Assembly: GCF_020524165.1 (NCBI RefSeq)
Contig: NZ_JAIVKU010000003.1
Location: 142,135-206,134 of the forward strand
Reading direction: 5' to 3'
Length of the DNA stretch: 64,000 nt
Origin: Guptibacillus hwajinpoensis
GTDB taxonomy: Bacteria > Bacillota > Bacilli > Bacillales > Guptibacillaceae
How positions within the stretch are numbered: position 1 is the stretch's first letter; each line of letters opens with the position of its first letter. The notes below the pieces were generated by a model. It was given only the letters and a program-made list of their open reading frames with translations. It was not told the DNA's origin and did no database searches. This document shows positions 1-7,883 of the stretch, one piece after another. Made by a program: the position numbers and the translations under genes.

Positions 1-1129
1 TTAATAGAAAAGTTGGTGTTGCGACAGCCGCTGTTAAAAGAAGTGTTTTTCCTTTTCCGTTCGTATCTTTTGAAGACCCTTTTTTAGTAAATAAATCTGC
101 AAGCATCATACGAGACGACCGAAGCGACGTATCGCCAGTCGTGATTGGAAGAATAATAACACCCACAATGGCAAGAACACCACCAAATGTACCAAGTAAG
201 GAAGAGCTTATTTCGTTTACGACTCCAGACGGTCCACCTGCAGCAAGTGCTCCTTGAAGTCCCCCTGTACTTCCAAAGAAAGTCATTCCGGCAGCCGCCC
301 AGATAAGTGCAATCACACCTTCTGCAATCATTGCTCCATAAAAGACCTTTTTCCCATCGCTTTCTCGTTTCATCGTTCTTGCAATGATCGGACTTTGGGT
401 GGAATGAAAACCTGAAATGGCTCCGCACGATACGGTAATCATTAAGAGTGGCCATAACGGTAAATTATCCGGATGGAGGTTTGAGAACGTTAAATTTGGG
501 ATAGGATTGTCCATAAAGAATAATCCGATTGCAATTGAAACAGCCATCACGATCAGAATAACCCCAAAAACAGGGTAAATTCGACCGATGATTTTATTTA
601 CTGGTAGAATGGCTGCTAGTACAAAATAAGCAAAAATGAGTAGTAAGCTCATCGTAAAACTAAGCGGCGTTACTTGCGCCATTAGCTGGGCAGGACCAGC
701 TGTAAAGGCAGCAGCAACAAGGATCATCAAAACAATCGAGATAATATTGATCGTTCCTTTCGCCCCTTTTCCAAGGTAGCGTCCTACGAGTGAAGGATAC
801 TGTTCCCCATTATGTCTAAGTGACATCATACCTGAGAAATAATCGTGAACAGCTCCTGCGAAGATTGATCCAACAACAATCCAGATAAATGCAACTGGCC
901 CGTATAATGCTCCAAGCACTGCACCAAATATGGGACCAAGGCCGGCGATATTTAAAAGCTGAATCAAGCTCCCCTTCCACCAGCTCATCGGCATATAATC
1001 CATGCCATCTTGCTTTGTATATGCAGGCGTCTCACGATCATCGTCAATGCCGAAAATTCGTTCAACCACCTTAGAATAAACGTAATACCCAACAATCAAT
1101 AAACAAATGGCTCCGACAAATGTGATCAT
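1..1129 (-). CDS. cstA: Carbon starvation protein A (CstA family), 5' part only
   Basis: Polytopic membrane transporter of the CstA/BtsT family, whose members import peptides or pyruvate when carbon is scarce. The reading frame is open from the ATG at 1129 to the window edge, giving about 376 residues; the C-terminal part lies outside. A strong site (AGGAGGCGGGAG) sits just before the ATG. Visible features are an N-terminal helix (VGAICLLIVGYYVYSK), the family-typical stretch LNIAGLGPIFGAVLGALYG and the following hydrophobic SIFAGAVHDYFSGMMSLR. It is transcribed away from the acyltransferase gene. A cre-like sequence in its upstream region suggests catabolite control. Family assignment is confident; substrate is not decided by sequence. 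Confidence 0.9.
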   Translation of the reverse strand, partial: MITFVGAICLLIVGYYVYSKVVERIFGIDDDRETPAYTKQDGMDYMPMSWWKGSLIQLLNIAGLGPIFGAVLGALYGPVAFIWIVVGSIFAGAVHDYFSGMMSLRHNGEQYPSLVGRYLGKGAKGTINIISIVLMILVAAAFTAGPAQLMAQVTPLSFTMSLLLIFAYFVLAAILPVNKIIGRIYPVFGVILIVMAVSIAIGLFFMDNPIPNLTFSNLHPDNLPLWPLLMITVSCGAISGFHSTQSPIIARTMKRESDGKKVFYGAMIAEGVIALIWAAAGMTFFGSTGGLQGALAAGGPSGVVNEISSSLLGTFGGVLAIVGVIILPITTGDTSLRSSRMMLADLFTKKGSSKDTNGKGKTLLLTAAVATPTFLL

Positions 1130-1233
1130 GTCTCCCGCCTCCTTTTGTATGTGTGAAAATATAACATTCATTCTACTCATCACTGAAGAAAAAAACAATA
1201 GGATTATTCAGAAAAAATATATTTTTCTATTAA

Positions 1234-1247
1234 TTCAAACGTTTTCA
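1234..1247 (-). promoter_or_regulatory. cre-like CcpA site upstream of cstA
   Basis: On the minus strand the sequence reads TGAAAACGTTTGAA, one mismatch (A for C near the end) from the Bacillus catabolite-responsive element consensus. It lies about 105 bp upstream of the cstA start, and catabolite repression would suit a carbon-starvation transporter. Candidate only. Confidence 0.4.
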
Positions 1248-1417
1248 AAAGAAATTAAGCCATTCGCCTCAATTTTAAGTGGTAAAAAAGTTGTGTTTCT
1301 AACGGGGAATAGCGTTAGAATATTCTTTCTTTTAGTGATATTGACAGAATTATACGATCAAGGTGCGAATAACTTACAAATATAAAGGATGAAAATATGA
1401 AATTGAGGGTATATAGA

Positions 1418-1437
1418 GAAAGACGGTGCCGTCTTTC
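1418..1437. repeat. Perfect 9-bp inverted repeat before acyltransferase RBS
   Basis: GAAAGACGG and CCGTCTTTC face each other with a 2-base centre, ending 8 bases before the ribosome binding site (1446-1452). No T-run follows, so an operator or an RNA hairpin near the start is likelier than a terminator. Confidence 0.5.
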
Positions 1438-1461
1438 AATCCTTTGAGGAGGTTGTTTTTC

Positions 1462-2439
1462 GTGTCAGAACGTATTGCATACTTCGATAATAGTAAAGCT
1501 ATCTTAATATTATTAGTTGTTGGCGGTCACCTGCTGACGCCGTTTATTAATGATTCTCGCTTTCTATACAGTCTGTATCATGTCATTTTTATTTTTCATA
1601 TGCCTGCATTTATCTTTTTAGCTGGCTATTTCACTAGAAAAGCATCTGGAACAAAATATTTTTGGAAAATATTCACGACATTTTTATTGCCCTATGTGAT
1701 TTTCCAGGTCGTTTATTCCATTTATTATACAAATCTCTATCAAAAATCCTTTGCAATTGAATTTCTAACACCAAGATGGGCAATGTGGTTTTTATTGTGC
1801 ATCGCTGCGTATAAGTTGATCTCACCGATTCTGTTAAAAATGAAGCCAAGCCTATTGCTTCCATTAAGTATTGGGGCTGGCCTCGCTGTTGGGTACTTTG
1901 ATGTGGAAAGGTTTCTGTCACTTGATCGACTTTTCGTTTTCTTACCCTTCTTTGTCCTTGGAATGGTGATGGGGTGTCGAAAGAAGCCAATTCGATTCCC
2001 TCATATGAAGTGGATTGCTCCTGTGGTCCTTGGTGGATTGTTTTTACTGTTTTATTTATACAAAATTGAAGGACTAGCTGACCTTCTTTACGGTACGTAT
2101 GTGTACGAATCAAACACAGACTTGTTCATTCGTCTTACGTATTACATTGGGACAGCAATAGTCATGTTTCTGTTCTTTTCGATGATTCCAGAAGGACCAA
2201 TGGTATTTACCCCATTAGGATCAAGAACCTTTGCGATTTATTTGTTCCATGGTTTTGTGATTAAATGGTTCCTCGAACAGCAGTCTTCTGAAGTGATTGC
2301 GACTATATGGGGTATTCCATTTATCTTAATCTTTACTTTGTTTGTTTCCACCATATTTGCATTGCCGTTTTTCTCGAAATTACTGGCATTCGATCGATGG
2401 TTGCCTTCACCAGATAAGTTAACATCAGCTAAAAGATAA
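1462..2439 (+). CDS. Membrane acyltransferase family 3 (fucose 4-O-acetylase-like)
   Basis: Predicted integral-membrane O-acyltransferase of the acyltransferase-3 superfamily, which modify cell-surface sugars. The GTG at 1462 is preferred because GAGGAGG lies 9 bases upstream; an in-frame ATG at 1426 has no such site. The 325-residue product begins SERIAYFDNSKAILILLVVG and continues HLLTPF, the family's N-terminal block with its conserved histidine, followed by about ten hydrophobic helices and the YLFHGFVIK segment typical of the family. It stands alone, ending in a bidirectional terminator shared with the HxlR gene. The acceptor substrate cannot be told. Confidence 0.8.
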   Translation: MSERIAYFDNSKAILILLVVGGHLLTPFINDSRFLYSLYHVIFIFHMPAFIFLAGYFTRKASGTKYFWKIFTTFLLPYVIFQVVYSIYYTNLYQKSFAIEFLTPRWAMWFLLCIAAYKLISPILLKMKPSLLLPLSIGAGLAVGYFDVERFLSLDRLFVFLPFFVLGMVMGCRKKPIRFPHMKWIAPVVLGGLFLLFYLYKIEGLADLLYGTYVYESNTDLFIRLTYYIGTAIVMFLFFSMIPEGPMVFTPLGSRTFAIYLFHGFVIKWFLEQQSSEVIATIWGIPFILIFTLFVSTIFALPFFSKLLAFDRWLPSPDKLTSAKR

Positions 2440-2440
2440 C

Positions 2441-2469
2441 AAAAGGGACCGCGCGTGCGGTCCCTTTTT
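2441..2469. terminator. Bidirectional rho-independent terminator
   Basis: AAAAGGGACCGC pairs with GCGGTCCCTTTT across a 4-base loop, with T-runs on both strands. It separates the convergent acyltransferase and HxlR genes. Confidence 0.9.
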
Positions 2470-2473
2470 TCCG

Positions 2474-2842
2474 TTAAGCTTTCATTGTATCTCGTTCTTC
2501 TGGTTGCAACAGCACATCTTCTTTACACGGGTAAGTTTTTTCAATGTGCTGCTCGCCCCACGAGCAAAGTGAGTCCAGTATTTCTTTTAAAGACCATCCG
2601 TAGTCAGTCAATGAATATTCAACTTTTGGTGGGATTTGATTGTATACTTTTCTTAAAATGACACCATCATCTTCTAATTCTCGTAGCTGTTGTGTCAGCA
2701 TTTTTTGCGTAATACCAGGCATCAATTTCTTTAGTCCACCGGTTCGTTTCGTACCTTCAATCAAGTGACAGAGTATGACGACCTTCCACTTTCCTCCAAT
2801 CACTTCGAGGGCAGCTTCGACAGGGATATTGTATTTTTTCAT
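2474..2842 (-). CDS. HxlR-family winged-helix transcriptional regulator
   Basis: DNA-binding regulator of the HxlR/DUF24 family, 122 residues, the usual length. The HxlR core is plain: EVIGGKWKVVILCHLIEGTK, then the recognition region MPGITQKMLTQQLRELEDDG and the wing [18 protein letters not shown]. An AAGGAG site precedes the ATG at 2842. Cysteines occur at about residues 25, 93 and 102, but not near residue 6 where thiol-sensing members such as HypR and YodB carry theirs, so electrophile sensing is not supported. It has no partner gene here. A dyad just upstream of its start may be its own operator. Confidence 0.9.
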   Translation of the reverse strand: MKKYNIPVEAALEVIGGKWKVVILCHLIEGTKRTGGLKKLMPGITQKMLTQQLRELEDDGVILRKVYNQIPPKVEYSLTDYGWSLKEILDSLCSWGEQHIEKTYPCKEDVLLQPEERDTMKA

Positions 2843-2856
2843 CGTATATACTCCTT

Positions 2857-2875
2857 ACGAAAAATTTAGTTTCGT
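2857..2875. promoter_or_regulatory. Dyad in front of HxlR gene, possible autoregulatory operator
   Basis: ACGAAA and TTTCGT are separated by 7 bases, immediately upstream of the ribosome binding site of the HxlR gene. Position and symmetry suit self-repression; binding is inferred. Confidence 0.4.
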
Positions 2876-3089
2876 TCTATTTTTATATCCTATCACCTAT
2901 GAGGAAATTTAACCAGAAAAATGATGACACACCCGGGCGGTTTTACAGAAACTTTAAAACCGATCGAAAATCTACGATGGATCTGAAATAAGTTACACTA
3001 AAGAAGAGTTAATGAAATCGTAATACTTTCTTCAGTAATCTCTAATTTTTATTTCTTATGATGAGGATATTCTAAAAGAGAAAGGAACG

Positions 3090-3596
3090 ATGTGGATGAG
3101 TAAGAAATGGGTTTCTCTGAGTACCCTTCTCGTCCTTATGCTCATAGTAGGCTGGTGGTTGGTTTCTCCCCTTTTTCTAGATGAAACGGTAAATGAAGAG
3201 CTTCCACCAACGATTAAAGGAGCAGAAACAGCCAGTGCTGAAGAACTGTCAGATGAGCGCTCCGAAGTAGCACAAGAAAGACATCGTTCTGGAATATTTG
3301 TAAATGCCGATGAGAAGCATCGGGCGTCAGGGGACGTGACAACGTTTCATTCAAATAACCAACAGTGGATTCGATTTGAGAACTTTGAAGTAACAAATGG
3401 TCCTGACTTATATACGGTCCTCGTAAAAGAAGGACAGTTAACAAGTGAAGGGATCATTCTTGGGAAATTAAAAGGAAATATCGGAAATCAGAATTACCGT
3501 GTGCCGTTGTCTCTAGAAGAAGGCGATCGAATTGTCATTTGGTGCAAAGCTTTTGACGTTGATTTCGGTTTTGCAGAACTGTTTCTTAAGGAATAG
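3090..3596 (+). CDS. Membrane-anchored DM13 domain protein
   Basis: 168 residues: an N-terminal helix (SLSTLLVLMLIVGWWLVSPLF, without a lipobox cysteine) that would anchor it outside the membrane, an acidic linker to about residue 65, then a DM13 domain (about 70-167) with the signature blocks GDVTTFHSNNQQWIRFENFE, NGPDLYTVLVKEG, LGKLKGNIGNQNYRVP and RIVIWCKAFDVDFGFAELF. DM13 domains are proposed to act in extracellular redox or electron-transfer reactions; the single cysteine at about 155 sits in the conserved IWCKxF block. It is the first gene of an apparent operon with the two-component system (12-base gap) and MsrA-MsrB. The start may be ATG 3090 or 3096. Confidence 0.85.
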   Translation: MWMSKKWVSLSTLLVLMLIVGWWLVSPLFLDETVNEELPPTIKGAETASAEELSDERSEVAQERHRSGIFVNADEKHRASGDVTTFHSNNQQWIRFENFEVTNGPDLYTVLVKEGQLTSEGIILGKLKGNIGNQNYRVPLSLEEGDRIVIWCKAFDVDFGFAELFLKE

Positions 3597-3608
3597 AGGT
3601 GAAGTGCA

Positions 3609-4295
3609 GTGGCAGATAAGATACTGCTGGTGGATGATGAAGAATCCATATTAGATGTTAGTAGGAGATATTTAGAGAGAGATGGGTATCACGTGATTAC
3701 TGCAACAGATGGTCAAGAGGCTATAAGTAGGTGGGAAAAAGAGAAGCCAGATCTCATTGTACTTGATTTGATGATGCCTATAAAAGATGGAATCGAAGTC
3801 GCTGAGGAAATTCGATCAGTCGATGATGTTCCTATTATTATGCTAACAGCGCTAGGTCAGGAGCGAGATCGACTTTTAGGCTTAACAGTTGGAGCAGATG
3901 ATTATTTAACCAAACCGTTTAGCCCAAGAGAGCTTGTTCTTAGAGTGCGAAACATCTTGCGCAGAACTAAACGACAGCATGTACCATCTTTAATAACATT
4001 TGGTGAGCTCACAATTGATGAATCAAGAAGGAAAGTAACGATTAATGGCGCCGAGGTAGAGTTGACCGTTAAGGAATTTAATCTTCTTTATTTACTTGCC
4101 AGTCACCCAAGTCGGGTTTTCCCTCGGTCGCAATTGATTGAAGCCATTTGGGGATATGAATTTGATGGTGATGTTAATACGATTAATGTACATGTTAGGC
4201 GCCTTCGTGAAAAAATAGAAAAAGATTCAGCAGCACCTAATTGGATAAAGACGGTATGGGGTATCGGGTATAAATTTGAGGGGAAATCTTCATGA
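3609..4295 (+). CDS. OmpR-family response regulator
   Basis: 228-residue DNA-binding response regulator. The receiver domain (1-115) has the acidic pair D9-D10, the phosphoacceptor D53 in VLDLMMP, a Thr in IIMLTALG and Lys in TKPFSPREL; the winged helix (about 130-225) contains VTVKEFNLLYLLASHP and the WGIGYKFE end. The start is GTG with AGAGGTGAAG upstream. It overlaps the histidine kinase gene by 4 bases (ATGA), so the two are translationally coupled and form a pair. Target genes probably include the flanking DM13 and msrAB genes. Confidence 0.95.
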   Translation: MADKILLVDDEESILDVSRRYLERDGYHVITATDGQEAISRWEKEKPDLIVLDLMMPIKDGIEVAEEIRSVDDVPIIMLTALGQERDRLLGLTVGADDYLTKPFSPRELVLRVRNILRRTKRQHVPSLITFGELTIDESRRKVTINGAEVELTVKEFNLLYLLASHPSRVFPRSQLIEAIWGYEFDGDVNTINVHVRRLREKIEKDSAAPNWIKTVWGIGYKFEGKSS

Positions 4296-5335
4296 AGCTT
4301 CGAACAATGTTCATGCTTGCTAATGGAATTTCTATTGCATTCATTCTTGTTTTTCTTATTATTAGTTATGTCAAAATGGTGCTTTCACCTGAATTGATTT
4401 TTACCCTTACGTTGATCACAGTGGGAGCAGGGTCTCTTTCCATGCTGGCTCACTTTCTATTTACTTCCCAAATTCTAAAATCAGTGAATCAGATGACCGA
4501 GGATACAAGTCGCATTGCAGAAGGAACGTTTGATGTAAAGGTGACAGAGAAAGGTCCGAAAGAAATACAAGAATTAGCCCACCATTTTAATGTGATGTCT
4601 GAAAAGTTGAACGGTATGTTTTCAGAGGTGAAGCGTTCTGAACGTTATAAAACAGAGTTGATTGCCAATGTTTCGCATGATCTAAGAACCCCGGTATCTT
4701 CCATTCGGTCTTTTGCAGAAGCCTTACTGGACGGGGTTGTGACTGATGAGAAAACCGAAAAGAAATATCTTGAGACAATTGAAAGAGAGACAGAGCGGTT
4801 AAGTTACTTAATTGAAGAACTCTTACATTTGTCACAACTAGAGAGCGGCACCTCACCTTACGAACCACAACTGGTTCATCCTGATGTGATTCTCGTCGAA
4901 ACGTTACAGCAATTTGATCGTAAGCTTGAAGAAAGGGAAATTGAGCTTTCTGTGCACATTGATGAAGAGCTAGATGTCATTCCGATGATGCCTGATCAGA
5001 TTAAACGCGTGTTAACCAATTTGATCCAGAATGCTATTGCTTTCTCGTATAATCGCTCTACTATTACCATTTCACTGAAAAAAGTTGAAGCTGCCGCTGT
5101 TTTTTTTATTAAAGATGAGGGACGCGGCATTCCAGAAGCTGAGTTAGAAAAAATCTTTGAACGCTTCTTCCGTGTAGAAAAATCACGGAATACGAAATAT
5201 GGAGGATCAGGTCTTGGTCTGGCCATATCGCGCCAGCTGATTGAGCTTCATGGAGGTAAGATAGGTGTTGAAAGCTCTGTAGGAGAAGGCAGTGAATTCT
5301 GGTTTATGCTTCCATTAGAAATAAAGGAGGAATAA
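4292..5335 (+). CDS. Sensor histidine kinase with minimal extracytoplasmic loop
   Basis: 347-residue membrane histidine kinase paired with the preceding regulator. Two hydrophobic helices (about 8-28 and 37-58) are separated by fewer than ten residues, so there is essentially no external sensor domain. A HAMP linker (about 58-110) leads to the dimerisation helix with phosphoacceptor H129 in NVSHDLRTP, then the ATPase with N-box NLIQNAIAFS, G1 DEGRGIPEAE, F-box FERFFRVEKS and G2 GGSGLGLAIS. The design is that of intramembrane-sensing kinases, which read membrane events or depend on a partner. Its neighbours suggest oxidative damage at the cell surface as the signal. Confidence 0.93.
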   Translation: MKLRTMFMLANGISIAFILVFLIISYVKMVLSPELIFTLTLITVGAGSLSMLAHFLFTSQILKSVNQMTEDTSRIAEGTFDVKVTEKGPKEIQELAHHFNVMSEKLNGMFSEVKRSERYKTELIANVSHDLRTPVSSIRSFAEALLDGVVTDEKTEKKYLETIERETERLSYLIEELLHLSQLESGTSPYEPQLVHPDVILVETLQQFDRKLEEREIELSVHIDEELDVIPMMPDQIKRVLTNLIQNAIAFSYNRSTITISLKKVEAAAVFFIKDEGRGIPEAELEKIFERFFRVEKSRNTKYGGSGLGLAISRQLIELHGGKIGVESSVGEGSEFWFMLPLEIKEE

Positions 5336-5338
5336 CAG

Positions 5339-6466
5339 ATGAAAATAACAAGGTGGATATTGTTGGCTGGTATAGCCGCTGTTTTGGTTTTTACCTTGCC
5401 GAAACTATATGATGTGATCTTTAAACGTTCATATGGGAGTGAGCCGGCACAGGCTGTCCAGGATAATGAAGCGGTAGCAACTTTTGCTGGAGGATGCTTT
5501 TGGTGTATGGAGCCACCATTTGAAAAGTTAGATGGCGTACGAGAAGCCGTCTCTGGATATATTGGTGGCGAAACGGAAAACCCTTCTTATAAAGAAGTAT
5601 CTTCAGGGGGGACCGGTCATGTTGAAGCCGTTCAAGTATACTATGATCCTTCTGTTGTTAGCTATGAGACACTTTTAGATGTTTTTTGGAGACAAATTGA
5701 TCCGACAGATGATGAAGGGCAGTTTGTCGATCGGGGTGATCAATACTTATCGGGAATCTTTTATCACAATAAAGAGCAAAAATCGGCTGCGATGCAGTCG
5801 AAACAGGAGATTGAGGATTCAGGAAGGTTCGATAAAGAGATTGTCACTCCGATTGAAGAAGCAACGACCTTTTATGTAGCAGAGGATTATCATCAAGATT
5901 ATTATAAAGAAAATGAGTTTCGCTACAAATTTTATCGAGAAAACTCTGGTCGCGATCAGTTCCTTGAGAAGGCCTGGGGAAATGATCGCGAAGTACCCGT
6001 ATCAGAACCAAAAGCATCGGTTACGTATACTGATAAAGAATTAAAGGAAATGCTCACGCCAATTCAATACAGTGTGACGCAGGAAGATGATACTGAGAAA
6101 GCATTTGAGAATGAATACTGGGATAACAAAGAAGCAGGGATTTATGTTGATATCGTTTCAGGTGAGCCGCTTTTTAGCTCGATCGATAAATATGAATCAG
6201 GTACAGGGTGGCCAAGTTTCACTAAGCCACTGGTACCAGAGAACATTATAGAAAAAGAAGATAGAAGTTGGTTTACCGTTCGCACTGAAGTAAGAAGTAA
6301 AGAGGCAAACTCTCATCTTGGTCATGTGTTTGAAGATGGTCCTGAGCCTACGGGTCTTCGCTATTGTCTAAACTCAGCTGCACTTGAATTTATACCGAAA
6401 GATGAAATGAAAGAGAGAGGATATGGTGAATTCGTACGTTTATTTGATGAAGAAGTAGAATCGTAA
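5339..6466 (+). CDS. msrAB: Membrane-anchored bifunctional methionine sulfoxide reductase MsrA-MsrB
   Basis: Reduces both epimers of protein methionine sulfoxide. Residues 1-25 form a signal-anchor, so the enzyme acts outside the membrane. MsrA follows (about 45-215) with the catalytic motif [10 protein letters not shown] (C53). The MsrB domain (about 240-365) has [14 protein letters not shown] and the catalytic Cys near 343 in [11 protein letters not shown]. The zinc-binding CxxC pairs of many MsrB proteins are absent. Most Bacillus MsrA and MsrB are separate and cytoplasmic, so a tethered fusion is notable. Reducing power must come across the membrane, possibly through a CcdA/ResA-like partner not in this window. 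It lies 3 bases after the kinase gene and ends in a terminator. Confidence 0.94.
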   Translation: MKITRWILLAGIAAVLVFTLPKLYDVIFKRSYGSEPAQAVQDNEAVATFAGGCFWCMEPPFEKLDGVREAVSGYIGGETENPSYKEVSSGGTGHVEAVQVYYDPSVVSYETLLDVFWRQIDPTDDEGQFVDRGDQYLSGIFYHNKEQKSAAMQSKQEIEDSGRFDKEIVTPIEEATTFYVAEDYHQDYYKENEFRYKFYRENSGRDQFLEKAWGNDREVPVSEPKASVTYTDKELKEMLTPIQYSVTQEDDTEKAFENEYWDNKEAGIYVDIVSGEPLFSSIDKYESGTGWPSFTKPLVPENIIEKEDRSWFTVRTEVRSKEANSHLGHVFEDGPEPTGLRYCLNSAALEFIPKDEMKERGYGEFVRLFDEEVES

Positions 6467-6485
6467 TCGATTCTGCTTTTTTTGC
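6457..6485 (+). terminator. Terminator of the DM13-TCS-msrAB operon
   Basis: AGAATCG and CGATTCT pair over a TAAT loop that includes the msrAB stop codon, followed by GCTTTTTTT. Confidence 0.8.
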
Positions 6486-6524
6486 TTTTAAAGGGATACA
6501 ATAAAAGTGATCGATAGTTGCATA

Positions 6525-6542
6525 TATACGCAAGGGGGTATA
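6525..6542 (+). promoter_or_regulatory. CstR-type operator before DUF202 gene
   Basis: TATACGCAAGGGGGTATA resembles the CsoR/CstR operator (ATACC-N-GGGTAT type) and shares its GGGGTATA half with four other sites up to 9218. It lies 29 bases before the DUF202 start. Confidence 0.6.
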
Positions 6543-6570
6543 TAATGCAGTTCAGGTGAGGTGAGGAAAC

Positions 6571-6939
6571 ATGGAAAATAAAAAAGCGGATGGACGTGTG
6601 CAGCAGCTTTTAGCAAATGAACGAACGTTTCTAGCCTGGGTTCGCACTTCGATTGCTATCATAGGTATAGGTTTTCTAACAGCGAGCTTACATTTTACTA
6701 GAGCTGCAGGAGAACGTGCTGATGACCAGGTAGCAGTCTTCATTAGTTTTTCTTCACTATTTTTCGGGTTGCTGACGATCGCGGGGGGAGCCGTGCAGTT
6801 CTATCGCACGAAAAAACGTATTTTAAAGTTCGAGGTACCTTCTTCTTCATGGATCGTTGTTTTTCTACTCGTTGTCGTGTTGTTAATGATTGCACTAATC
6901 GCTACGTACTTTATTATTCAAATCAATTGGCTTTCTTAA
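6571..6939 (+). CDS. DUF202 family small membrane protein
   Basis: 122-residue protein of the YidH/DUF202 family: the conserved N-terminal signature LLANERTFLAWVRTSIAI, then three hydrophobic helices (about 22-42, 55-75 and 92-115). Function is not established for the family. GAGGTGAGG precedes the ATG. It sits between the msrAB operon and cstR and has its own operator-like site, so I infer it belongs to the sulfur-stress regulon, perhaps as a membrane accessory. Confidence 0.85.
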   Translation: MENKKADGRVQQLLANERTFLAWVRTSIAIIGIGFLTASLHFTRAAGERADDQVAVFISFSSLFFGLLTIAGGAVQFYRTKKRILKFEVPSSSWIVVFLLVVVLLMIALIATYFIIQINWLS

Positions 6940-6949
6940 AACCAGGGTG

Positions 6950-6991
6950 TTGACATTTTCTATAGATGCGTTATAATACCCCTATAGGTAT
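6950..6991 (+). promoter_or_regulatory. Sigma-A promoter with overlapping CstR operator
   Basis: TTGACA (6950-6955) and TATAAT (6972-6977) are 16 bases apart. The dyad ATACCCCTATAGGTAT (6976-6991) overlaps the -10 box, so a bound repressor would block polymerase. This is the main promoter of the cstR operon. Confidence 0.8.
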
Positions 6992-7040
6992 TTGAAGCAC
7001 AAACCAAATTGTTTTACAGATAAATTTTTTTACTTGATTT

Positions 7041-7058
7041 TATACCCTTAGGGGTATA
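7041..7058 (+). promoter_or_regulatory. CstR operator next to cstR start
   Basis: TATACCCTTAGGGGTATA is a near-perfect inverted repeat, the best match to a CstR site in the window. It lies just before the cstR ribosome binding site (GGGAGGT) and implies autoregulation. Confidence 0.8.
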
Positions 7059-7076
7059 TAGTTGGGAGGTAAGTAA

Positions 7077-7337
7077 ATGAAATACGATAAAGCCGTTATG
7101 AATCGATTGAAGCGTATTGAAGGTCAATTACGCGGTGTCATCCAGATGATGGAGCAAGAGAAGAGCTGCGAAGATATTGTAACGCAACTCTCAGCAACAC
7201 GTTCTGGTATCGATCGTTCCATTGGAGTCATCGTAAGTTCGAACCTTGAACAGTGTCTTCATCAACAAATCGAACAGGGAGAATCGACTGATGATGTGGT
7301 GAAGGAAGCTGTTAATCTGTTAGTTAGAAGTCGATAA
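7077..7337 (+). CDS. cstR: CstR, persulfide-sensing CsoR-family repressor
   Basis: 86-residue all-helical repressor. It starts in family style (NRLKRIEGQLRGVIQMMEQ) and keeps the two regulatory cysteines C31 and C60. The histidine of copper-sensing CsoR four residues before the second Cys is replaced by Asn (N56), which marks the CstR group. Known CstR proteins release DNA when reactive sulfur species link the two cysteines. The neighbouring rhodanese, TusA and persulfide dioxygenase-like genes fit. It corresponds to B. subtilis YrkD in position. Confidence 0.92.
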   Translation: MKYDKAVMNRLKRIEGQLRGVIQMMEQEKSCEDIVTQLSATRSGIDRSIGVIVSSNLEQCLHQQIEQGESTDDVVKEAVNLLVRSR

Positions 7338-7355
7338 AAAATTTTAATACATTAT

Positions 7356-7373
7356 ATACCCCAGGGTGTATAA
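7356..7373 (+). promoter_or_regulatory. CstR-type operator between cstR and dsrE-like gene
   Basis: TATACCCCAGGGTGTATA, an inverted repeat with the same half-sites, 19 bases before the next start. It suggests a second control point inside the operon. Confidence 0.7.
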
Positions 7374-7391
7374 GAGGAGGATATAGATAGA

Positions 7392-7871
7392 ATGAGTGAA
7401 CAGAAAAAAACAACAATCGTTTTATTTAGTGGAGATTACGACAAAGCAATGGCTGCTTACATTATCGCAAACGGTGCAGCCGCTTATGATCATGAGGTAA
7501 CCATTTTTCATACTTTCTGGGGCTTGAACGCTCTTCGGAAAGATCAGCAAGTTGATGTTAACAAAGGTTTTCTTGAGAAAATGTTTGGCAAAATGATGCC
7601 ACGTGGCGCTGACAAAATGGGCCTTTCCAAAATGAACTATGGTGGAATGGGAAAGAAAATGATTAAGAACGTCATTAAAAAGCATAATGTAACAGAACTT
7701 CCTCAGCTAATTGAACTTGCACAAGAACAAGAAGTGAAACTTGTTGCTTGTACGATGACAATGGATCTACTAGGTCTACAAAAAGAAGAGCTATTGGAAG
7801 AAATCGATTATGCAGGTGTTGCCGCATATCTAGGTGATGCTGAAGACGGTAACGTTAATCTCTTCATTTAA
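7392..7871 (+). CDS. DsrE/DsrF-like sulfur relay protein (YrkE-like)
   Basis: 159-residue DsrE/DsrF/DrsH-like protein. The fold's first strand and glycine turn appear as TTIVLFSGDYDKAMAAYIIA, and the only cysteine, C120 in LVACTMTMDLLG, lies where the family carries its persulfide-bearing Cys. Such proteins pass sulfane sulfur with TusA and rhodanese partners, which here lie immediately downstream. The central methionine/lysine-rich insert (about 62-95) is a feature of the YrkE subgroup. Confidence 0.88.
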   Translation: MSEQKKTTIVLFSGDYDKAMAAYIIANGAAAYDHEVTIFHTFWGLNALRKDQQVDVNKGFLEKMFGKMMPRGADKMGLSKMNYGGMGKKMIKNVIKKHNVTELPQLIELAQEQEVKLVACTMTMDLLGLQKEELLEEIDYAGVAAYLGDAEDGNVNLFI

Positions 7872-7883
7872 GGAGCGAATGAG

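Larger units (their letters stand above)
1130..1461. other. Divergent intergenic region between cstA and acyltransferase gene
   Basis: About 330 bases without a convincing gene. It is A/T-rich and must hold the promoter of cstA (leftward) and of the acyltransferase gene (rightward). It contains a cre-like sequence near 1234, an 8-bp inverted repeat (1297-1304 with 1313-1320) and a 9-bp inverted repeat with a 2-base loop (1418-1437). A reading frame through 1107-1385 has no ribosome site and atypical composition, so I do not call it. Confidence 0.6.

Noticed and set aside
84..455. Minus-strand frame of 123 codons at the left edge
   Set aside because: It lies inside the clearly coding CstA frame on the same strand in another phase and encodes a Trp/Cys/Arg-rich nonsense sequence.
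1107..1385. Open frame of 92 codons before the acyltransferase gene
   Set aside because: No ribosome site, crosses the cstA start and the divergent promoter region, and the product looks unlike a protein.
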